Assembly (NCBI GenBank): GCA_022702705.1
Contig: CM040434.1
Span: 19,945,771-20,009,770 of the forward strand
Reading direction: 5' to 3'
Length of the DNA: 64,000 nt
Source: Papilionanthe hookeriana x Papilionanthe teres
Lineage: Eukaryota > Streptophyta > Magnoliopsida > Asparagales > Orchidaceae
Notes under the pieces: model-generated
What the model was told of the DNA's origin: nothing
The model's input: the letters and a program-made list of their open reading frames with translations, nothing else
Database searches by the model: none
Shown here: positions 58,795 through 64,000 of the stretch, piece by piece
How the letters are laid out: each line of letters opens with the position of its first letter
Numbering within the stretch: position 1 is the first letter of the stretch
Translations under genes and position numbers: made by a program

Positions 58795-59960
58795 ACGCGG
58801 CGCCGCCGAAACATCGGCAGCTCCGAAGGGGTACGTGTCGCGCTGTGATTGGGCGCCGCCATCCGAGCCGCCCGTCCCGGGCCCGCCGTATCGTTCCGTC
58901 TCCTCATCCGCGCGATCCTGGCCGTCCGTGCGCGCGTGTATTAAATGGACGGCATCCGTTCATCGTCCCCAAATGTCCTCACCCGAGAGCCGTCCACACT
59001 AAATCCCTAATATCTCACTAGATACTCAATGGATTTTCATGTTCTTATGCTCTATGGATTCGTCTTAAAGAGACGAACACATCTATACGGCTACTATGCA
59101 TCGAAATTAAAGCATTTGAAATGGAGAATCTCCGGAGGCTCGGGATGAAGAATTAGTTCATACCTTTGCTTCCGAGAGGTGAAGCCTCGATCGTAGATGT
59201 TCGGCACGTTCGTTGGAGCTGCAGGAGGCTAGGGATGAAGCCCTGGGATGTGGTGAATCGCCAGGTGTAGTTTCCACCAAGGCCGATCACAACCTTTGGA
59301 GTCCGGAACAACCGGGTGGCTTCGGAGAGGGGGCTTTCACTCGGAAAACTTCTTCTCTGGCTCGGTGAAGGTGTAGGTGAGTTTAATTTGATTTTGGTGA
59401 AGGATTCAGGAATGTCCTGTTCGGCCTAAGAATCGAGCTTCAAAATCGAGCTCAATCAACGGGTATTAGAGCAGAGAACAATGGGGATCAATTGCTCTAA
59501 GTTTAGAGGGGAGTGAGGAGTGATTTTGGCGCAGTTTTGGTATGGTTCGGTTCAAGCACCTCCTCATGGCCGAGGGGTGGGGAGTTTAAATAGGCAGGGG
59601 TCGGAGGGCCTCCTGCGGGGAGTCGAGGGCCGGGATCACCGCTCATGGCAAGTGAAGAACAACTGCAATGGCCACTCGGGCATGGGGCGGCTCAACAGTG
59701 AGAATTCCAAGCTTGGATTGACTTGGACCTCTCGGCCATGGAGTTTTCCGGCGATCGGGGTGGCTGGCCAGGCGAAGGGTCACCCTCGTGGTCGGTGGTC
59801 GTGGTCGGTGTTTGTGCAAGCAATCGGCAAATGCCAAGTGTAAAGGCTTTGATCCAAAGTAGAATGGGGCATGGCTAGTTTTTGGGTCTAAATGGGTCAA
59901 CTCACCCATTTGGGCTTGGTGCACCCTTCAAGGTGGCTTTGGGTGCCGTGGGGGATCAAA
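58795..59960 (+). promoter_or_regulatory. GC island of copy B with TATA-like box
   Basis: A sharp switch to GC-rich DNA (GCGGCGCCGCCG, GGGCCCGCCG) starting at 58795. GAGTTTAAATAGGCAGG lies near 59583. In copy C the inverse of this stretch (63440-63665) is present but much less GC-rich, sharing GGACGATGAACGGATG and ATAAGTAG-AAAAT. It may be the promoter of the element. The frame at 59520-59843 is probably composition-driven. Confidence 0.4.
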
Positions 59961-59999
59961 GGGATCAGCTCGGTTTGGCATGGAGAAGTCTCCATCCAA

Positions 60000-61460
60000 A
60001 TATATTCGGATTAAATTTAGGTTTAGGTGAATCATGATTAAGGCTAATGAGCTTTAGGGATTAAGGAAAGGGGCCCTCCTTCCTACCCAATATGGTAAGG
60101 TGACATGTAAAGAGGCTCTCATGGCTTCCATGTGGCTCATGCATGGCTTCATGGCTCACCTTTGGCTTGGGAAAAGTCAAGTCAATTTCATGTAAATGGA
60201 TTTAAGAAAAATTTTGATATTTTGATGTGAATTTGTATGGGGCTTGATTTGGAATTGTTTGATGATGAATTTAGGACTTAGGTATTGAGTTTAATTGAAA
60301 GTATGATGAGGGGAAATGTCATATGGGCTTTGGGACCAATTTTGGGCCTTTGGATGTGGTAAAGGATGGGCTTTTAAAATGGTTTAGGAAAGTGGGCTTT
60401 TGAATTTTAAAATGGATTTTGGGATGAAATTTTGGTAAAGGCTTGGGCCAAATAATTGTTGAGTTTGGTTTAGGGATGTGTCATGAGTGGTTTGAAACAA
60501 ATTTGAGGTGATTTGGGTTTGAATTGGGTCGGATATGGCCTTTTTGGTAAAGAGGCTAAGGTGGGCCAAAATGGGCTACCATGGGCCAAAGTTGGGCTAG
60601 AGTTGAAATTGATGTAAAATTAATGTTGGGAAATGTTTATGGGAGTGTTTCAAAGAGGTTTTGGCTTTGGTTAGGTTTTGATTTTGGGATTTGGGCTCAT
60701 TCGGGCTAGGTTTAGGTTTAGGTCAAAATTGGGCTTTTTGATTTTGGGTTGAATTTGAGTGGGGTTTGGGTCTAAATTTTGGGCTAATCATGTTAGTTTT
60801 TTGTTTATGGGGATGTTAAGGAAGATTTAGAAAAGATTTGGGGTTCATTGGAGTTGAATTGGGTGAGTTTGGGTTAGGTTTGGGTCATAGGTCCAAATTG
60901 GGCTTTAAGGCCAAAAGTGAAATCGGATCCCAATGCCAATCAAATTGGGCTTGGATTTGGTCTAAATTGGTGTTGGGGATATTGAATTGAAGTTTAGAAT
61001 TGAATTGGACCAGAATTTAGGTCAATTGGGTAGGTTAGGTTTGACATTGGGTTTACTTTGGGTTAAAATGGGTCAAATTGGGGGTTTTGATAAAAGTGGG
61101 GCAAAATTGACAAAATTGGCCCATGGTGTAGTTGAACAAAATGAAATTGGGAATACTTGGGATTTTCTGGAATTTTCTGGGAATTTTCTGAATTTTTGGA
61201 TTTTTTGGCTAGGAGGGGTATTTTGGGTATTTGGAGGGTATTGGGAGGTATTTTTAGAATTTTTGATATTTTTGGGTATGGATGATCAATTTGAGTGATG
61301 TGGAAATGTTTGGGAATGATTTTGGAGAATTTTGGGTGATTTGGAAATTTTCGAGAAATTTGGCTATTCAGCGCTTTGGGTAGGTTAACGGTGTAGGGTC
61401 CCGGGGTCAAAAATCGAAAATTTGGAAAATTGAAGATCGGGTGGATGTAAGTGGAATGAA
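60000..61460 (+). repeat. Strand-biased G/T-rich stretch of copy B
   Basis: The plus strand is dominated by GGGTTTGGG, TTGGGCT and ATTTTGGG words, with very few C. The frames at 60987-61298 and its inverse arise from this bias. The matching part of copy C (61970-63150) is C/A-rich on the plus strand, as expected for the opposite orientation. Confidence 0.8.
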
Positions 61461-61962
61461 ATCATTTTTTTTGAGCCATGAAGCCATATCAAGCCCACAT
61501 GAGCCATGAAGGGACTCATTCGAGGCATTCACTATGTTGTTCCTAACCCTCTTACGCAAGGGCTTAGGGGTTAAGGACCATCCATGCGAATCACCTACAT
61601 GAGTCAGGAGGTCAAGTCGGGTATGGGTGTGTTTTTAGGAAGTGTGTGAAAGTGTAGTGTGTAGGTGTAGTGTGTGTGCAAGTCAACCCTTCCATCGACC
61701 AGTGCCACCCGTAGGCGTCCTAAGGCCAAAGAGTCCTATAGAACTCATCCTTTAAACTTTCACATTCGATTTCAACCCTCTAGGTGATTAGGGGTCTACG
61801 ATCAAGTTTGTGGAGTTTGCAGGGAGTTTAGAAGTGGTTTGAATTTCTAAAAGGTGGGTCCCAATTCTAATCCTCTAAGATAGTCAAAGGAAAAGCCTAA
61901 GGCTAGATCCTAAGCACTAAAAGAAGAAGAGAAGACCTCATAAAAATGAGGTCAACAAGGAC

Positions 61963-64000
61963 TTCCGGGACTTCAAGTAACCCTGGGTGGCTTGGTCTTG
62001 GATACACACACACTTGAGCCCATCAAACTCACACACAATCCAAAACCCTAAAAACACTTACACTTGACCTAACTCCTAACTTCTTTTTGGAAACTCATGT
62101 GGGTGGTCCCAAGCCGTTAGCCTTTGGTTAAGATGGCTAGGACCAACATGCATGGGTCTAATGGCTTTAGAGGGGGTTACAATTTGCATGATCATCAACC
62201 CCAATTCTACCAAAAAATTTAACTTTGGCATTCTTCCCCCAATTTTCCCGAAATAACTAAAATGCCTCTGAAACCATAAATCCTAAAATTTCCTAAACTC
62301 CCAATTTTTTCACCAAGAATCATGTTAAACCACATCAAATTATTCAAACTATCTAAATTCATCCAAAATTTCTCTAAGCTAACCAAAATCTCCAAAATTA
62401 CCAAAATACTCTCAATTCCCAAAAATATCCAAAAAAATTGCCAAAACCCCCAATTTCACTCAATATTTCACCAAAACCAATCCTAGTCATCCAATTTCCT
62501 CAATTGCATCCAAAATTCCCCAAATCCACAAAAATTAGCAAAATTACTATAATACCCCAAAATTTCCAAAATTCCCAAATCAACCCCAATTTTCATTAAA
62601 ATCAATTAAAATTCACTCAATTTCAAATCTAACCCTAATTTCATCAAATATAAACCTAATTCCACCAACTTCAAACCCAATTACACCAAATTCCAAACCT
62701 AAAATCAAATTCAAGCCAACAATTCCAAATTAACCCAAAATCCAATTTTTCCACCAAATTAAGCCACATGATCAATCCAATTCCACAAAGTCCATATCCT
62801 AAATTCATCATCAAAATTTTCAAGATACATTTGAACCATCAATTAGTTTAGATCCAAGCTCAAACCAAGCCTAAATAGAATTCCAAGCCCAAACCCAACT
62901 TTAAGCCTAAATCCAAAATTAAACCCAAACCTCTAATCAAACCCTAATCAGCTCAGCCACTCCTAACCCCCAATATACTGATCACATCACCAGGTTAAAC
63001 CCTACTTTGTGCCATGGAATCAAACTCCATTTTTCAGTCTTGGAATCAAACTCCATAAAGCATCAAATTGATCATCCCAAAAGCTTCACAACACCTCTAA
63101 ACCACTTTCCCAATTGAATCCCCATCTTCTTGAGCCCTTTAACCTAGCTCAAGACCAAGCCCGAGCCACCCTCTGACCAAGATCATACATAGGCTTCATC
63201 ACAGAGCAAGGTGACAGTTTGAGGAGGTTTTTGAGGTCAAGGAAATTGTCTCCAACCAACCCAATCGAGGCCTCACCTCTTGTGCAAATGTATAACTCAA
63301 ACCCCTAAATTTGTGCTCATTTTGGACCTTATGAAGAGAGTTTACATTTTATGCTCAACTAGCCATATAAATGTGTTTCGTCTCACTTAGATGAAGGTGT
63401 AGGTACAATCCTCACATGATTTGGTTAAGTATCAATTGATATATTATGGTTAGAACACGAACGACTCTTAGGGTTAGGATGATCGAGGACGATGAACGGA
63501 TGTCGTCTATTTTTGCTTGTATCAAACGGACGGTCGAGATGGAGCCTAACAAAAGCACGGTATGTGAACCGTGGACTGACAGCCGATGTGGAAAGCACAA
63601 CAAATCAGCAGGCGACGCGTGGTCATTCGACTGGTCTGAGGTTTCTCTAGCGGCAATGTGTATAAGTAGGAAAATAAGATATTTTTTATTTAAAATAATT
63701 TAGAAACTTAAAAAATCCATATTTTGTGTAGAAATTTCATAAAAAAGAATAAAAATTTCTCTATGCTCAGTGAATAGAGGATAATTTATTGAACAAAAAT
63801 AAAAAATATTTATTAAGTATTTCATTTTAAATAAATTTAAAACTCCATAAAGTAATTAAATCATACTTAAATAAATAGTTATCTAAACTAAATAAGATTT
63901 TGAGGGTTTTTTCTTGATGAGCTTAGGAGTGTCCTCTAATTTTTTCAAGGTTAGAAAACATCCCTATGACCAAAAGCCCTAATTTTCTAAGATTTTTAGT
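61963..64000 (-). mobile_element. Copy C continued, to window end
   Basis: Continues the inverse orientation of 54407-54634 after copy B. It first has a stretch with ACACACAC...CTTGAGCCCATC resembling the inverse of 61640-61690, then a long C/A-rich part (CCAAAATT, CCCAATTT words), then at 63440-63665 the inverse of the copy B segment at 58760-59000 (GGACGATGAACGGATGTCGT, AAGTAGGAAAATAAG). The element leaves the window at 64000, so its far end is not seen. No coding region recognised. Confidence 0.65.

Larger units (their letters stand above)
54635..61957 (+). mobile_element. Large non-coding TG...CA unit, copy B, 7.3 kb
   Basis: Begins TGTCGGCATATTTTTAGG and ends AATGAGGTCAACA, with target duplication AGGAC. 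It was inserted into the oppositely oriented copy C of its own family. Layout: AT-rich start; conserved modules (54800-55620); a long TTTAA-rich low-complexity stretch (56741-57000) and AT-rich middle; an abrupt GC island (58795-59960) with a TTTAAATAGG box near 59583; a G/T-biased stretch (60000-61460); a conserved 3' end (61680-61957). No protein motif, primer site or internal second terminal repeat was found. TG...CA ends with a 5-bp duplication suggest a very long solo LTR or a non-autonomous LTR-type element. Confidence 0.7.
54630..61962. repeat. 5-bp target duplication AGGAC of copy B
   Basis: AGGAC at 54630-54634 and 61958-61962, identical. In copy A the uninterrupted inverse sequence reads CCCCATAGGACCACC, so AGGAC is the native target inside copy C. 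Confidence 0.85.

Noticed and set aside
60987..61410. 103- and 115-codon frames on opposite strands
   Set aside because: Products of the G/T strand bias (Leu/Gly/Phe-rich one way, Pro/Lys-rich the other).
1..64000. CRISPR arrays, bacterial operons, rRNA or tRNA genes
   Set aside because: No spaced identical repeats with unique spacers, no compact gene clusters and no cloverleaf sequences were seen.

Overview
The window looks like AT-rich plant nuclear DNA, most likely from an angiosperm. The reasons are degenerate Ty1/copia elements with ~200-240 bp LTRs and initiator-Met-tRNA-type primer sites, an Athila-like Ty3/gypsy element with a TTTTTGGCGTCGTTGCCGG primer site, RTE-clade LINEs ending in (GTT)n, and hAT-, Mutator- and Tourist-type MITEs. 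The only well supported host gene is a YqaJ/lambda-exonuclease family protein on the minus strand (6800-7669). There are no bacterial-style operons, rRNA, tRNA or CRISPR arrays. The species cannot be fixed from the sequence.

Layout. 1-1.9 kb: Ty3/gypsy scraps. 3.10-6.12 kb: full-length but dead RTE LINE with an 11-bp target duplication. 6.8-7.7 kb: YqaJ gene. 9.1-13.6 kb: dead copia element interrupted by a 529-bp hAT-like MITE. 13.7-18.7 kb: MITE remnants, an LTR-like GC island with a TATA box, and a copia LTR remnant. 18.7-22.3 kb: small copia element carrying a ~340-bp templated insertion from another copia, flanked by a target duplication of about 40 bp. 23.4-30.2 kb: copia element whose reverse transcriptase is split by a 2.3-kb solo LTR. 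31.4-36.8 kb: non-coding TG...CA unit (copy A). 37.8-41.6 kb: copia element split by a 5'-truncated RTE fragment with a 12-bp target duplication. 42.3-42.5 kb: possible first exon. 42.7-43.2 kb: Tourist-like MITE with a Mutator-like MITE inside it. 45.04-54.07 kb: complete 9-kb Athila-like LTR element (minus strand, target duplication GTAGT) with gag and protease but no recognisable reverse transcriptase or integrase. 54.41 kb to the window end: a minus-oriented copy (C) of the same large non-coding family, split by a plus-oriented 7.3-kb copy (B) with target duplication AGGAC.

The history is repeated nesting. In several cases removing an insertion restores the interrupted frame or repeat, which gives relative ages. 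The least familiar component is the large non-coding TG...CA family (copies A, B, C). It has 5-bp target duplications like an LTR element, no coding capacity, a variable middle, conserved modules with small palindromes near one end, and a strongly strand-biased G/T-rich stretch near the other.

Coordinates of degenerate features are approximate unless a target duplication fixes them. All family assignments come from reading motifs by eye; no database search was run.
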